Origin: CBDDRG01 sp051306415
GTDB taxonomy: Bacteria > Pseudomonadota > Gammaproteobacteria > Pseudomonadales > Porticoccaceae
DNA: 5,307 nt
Assembly (NCBI GenBank): GCA_051306415.1
Contig: JBPPNE010000041.1
Coordinates: 1 to 5,307, forward strand
Reading direction: 5' to 3'
Every line of letters starts with the position of its first letter. The first letter of the stretch is position 1. The translations under genes were made by a program, and so were the position numbers. Below, in pieces: positions 4,548 to 5,307 of this stretch. The notes under the pieces were generated by a model, which searched no databases, was not told the origin of the DNA, and saw only the letters and a program-made list of their open reading frames with translations.

Positions 4548-4615
4548 CGCCATGAAGCCGCACCCAACCATGCCAATCTTTTCTTCACCCGCGTAGTCCA
4601 GCGAGGAGCCAGACC
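4548..4615 (+). other. Gap before pepN; no promoter or terminator seen
   Basis: These 68 bp show no -10/-35 pair and no hairpin with a T-run. A 14-codon frame (4552-4596, MKPHPTMPIFSSPA) ends 19 nt before pepN but has no Shine-Dalgarno. The pepN ribosome binding site is in the last 15 bp. pepN may therefore share the upstream transcript. Confidence 0.4.
4603..4608 (+). promoter_or_regulatory. pepN: Ribosome binding site of pepN
   Basis: GAGGAG, a strong Shine-Dalgarno, lies 7 nt before the ATG at 4616 and fixes that start. It is the best ribosome binding site in the window. Confidence 0.8.
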
Positions 4616-5307
4616 ATGTCCCTGCGTGATGCCCAAGCCCGCACCATCTACCTGAAGGACTATCAACCGCCGGCTTTTTTGATCGACCAGACCCGGCTGC
4701 GTGTCGAGCTGGGTGACGACGAAACCCTGGTCCACGCAGAACTGTCGCTGCGCCGCAATCCCGCCGCGGCGGGCACCGACCCGCTGGTGCTGCACGGCGA
4801 AGGCCTCGGCCTGCGTGCGCTCGCGATTGATGGCCGTGAACTTGCCGCGAACGAGTACCGCCATGTCGATGGCATGTTGCACATCGTGGGCGCGGGCAGC
4901 GCGCTGAAACTCAGTTCGACCGTCGCGATCCGCCCCCAGGACAACAGCTCACTGGAGGGCCTCTACCGCTCGCGCACGATGTACTGCACCCAGTGCGAGG
5001 CGGAGGGCTTTCGCAAGATCACCTTTTATCTCGACCGCCCCGATGTGATGGCGGAGTTCACCACCACCATCGTCGCCGACAAGAGCCAATACCCGGTGCT
5101 GCTCGCCAACGGCAACCCCATCGAGCGCGGCGAGCTGCCCGACAACCGCCACTGGGTGACCTGGCACGACCCGTTCAAGAAGCCCGCCTACCTGTTCGCG
5201 ATGGTCGCCGGCGACCTCGACTGCGTGGACGACAGTTTCGTCACCAGCAGCGGCCGCGAGGTCGCGCTGAAGATTTATGTCGAGGCCAAGGACGTGGACA
5301 AGTGCGC
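4616..5307 (+). CDS. pepN: Aminopeptidase N, M1 family (partial, N-terminal 230 codons)
   Basis: PepN is the main cytosolic zinc aminopeptidase, removing N-terminal residues from peptides late in protein breakdown. Only the N-terminal beta-sandwich domain and the very start of the catalytic part are in the window; the GAMEN and HExxH zinc motifs would lie beyond the right edge. The match to E. coli PepN is clear: YLKDYQPPAFLID at 12-24, NSSLEGLYRS at 110-119, MYCTQCEAEGFRKITFYLDRPDV at 122-144, YPVLLANGN at 159-167, RHWVTWHDPFKKPAYLFAMVAGDLD at 178-202 and SGREVALKIYV at 212-222. Q126 in TQCEAEGFR corresponds to the substrate N-terminus-binding Gln121 of E. coli. The reading frame is open to the last base with no frameshift. 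The ATG at 4616 has GAGGAG 7 nt upstream. It follows the DUF2797 gene on the same strand after 68 bp. Confidence 0.95.
   Translation, partial: MSLRDAQARTIYLKDYQPPAFLIDQTRLRVELGDDETLVHAELSLRRNPAAAGTDPLVLHGEGLGLRALAIDGRELAANEYRHVDGMLHIVGAGSALKLSSTVAIRPQDNSSLEGLYRSRTMYCTQCEAEGFRKITFYLDRPDVMAEFTTTIVADKSQYPVLLANGNPIERGELPDNRHWVTWHDPFKKPAYLFAMVAGDLDCVDDSFVTSSGREVALKIYVEAKDVDKC

Noticed and set aside
1..5307. CRISPR array, insertion sequence, toxin-antitoxin or phage elements
   Set aside because: No spaced direct repeats of suitable length, terminal inverted repeats, transposase or integrase motifs, or broken tRNA ends were seen. The two tRNAs are intact and not flanked by a duplicated 3' end that would mark an integration site.

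Overview
This looks like chromosomal core DNA from a GC-rich (roughly 60% by eye) gammaproteobacterium. The support is a TusD/TusC pair with E. coli-like sequence, a QueD close to the E. coli enzyme, an NAD kinase of the Pseudomonas type, a YeaC-like DUF1315 protein, and an M1 aminopeptidase N of the PepN type. I cannot name the genus. No mobile element, CRISPR array, phage gene or recognisable defence system is visible.

Layout. Positions 1-1393 are on the minus strand. Read in the direction of transcription they hold queD (queuosine precursor synthesis), a small DUF503/YlxP-like protein, then tusD and tusC (sulfur relay for 2-thiouridine in tRNA). tusC runs off the left edge. Positions 1394-1541 are a divergent intergenic region with a strong sigma70 promoter (TTGACA-16 bp-TAGAAT) firing rightwards into two complete tRNA genes with encoded CCA ends, tRNA-Val(TAC) and tRNA-Asp(GTC). 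Positions 1741-1862 are intergenic: a C/T-rich stretch with no intrinsic terminator, then a TATAAT box and a Shine-Dalgarno sequence for nadK.

From 1863 to the right edge all genes are on the plus strand and tightly packed: nadK, a rhomboid intramembrane protease (4-bp GTGA overlap with nadK), a DUF1315/YeaC-like protein (RBS overlapping the rhomboid stop), a cysteine-rich DUF2797 protein, and, after a 68-bp gap, the first 230 codons of pepN.

How it fits together. The left half is a tRNA neighbourhood: three of its four minus-strand genes concern or probably concern tRNA modification or translation, and one of the adjacent tRNAs, Asp(GTC), is a standard substrate of the queuosine pathway that queD serves. 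The right half is a probable operon built on NADP supply and membrane and cytosolic proteolysis, with two poorly characterised conserved proteins. The most interesting item is the DUF2797 protein: after its cysteine cluster it shows a pattern resembling a GIY-YIG nuclease-like core.
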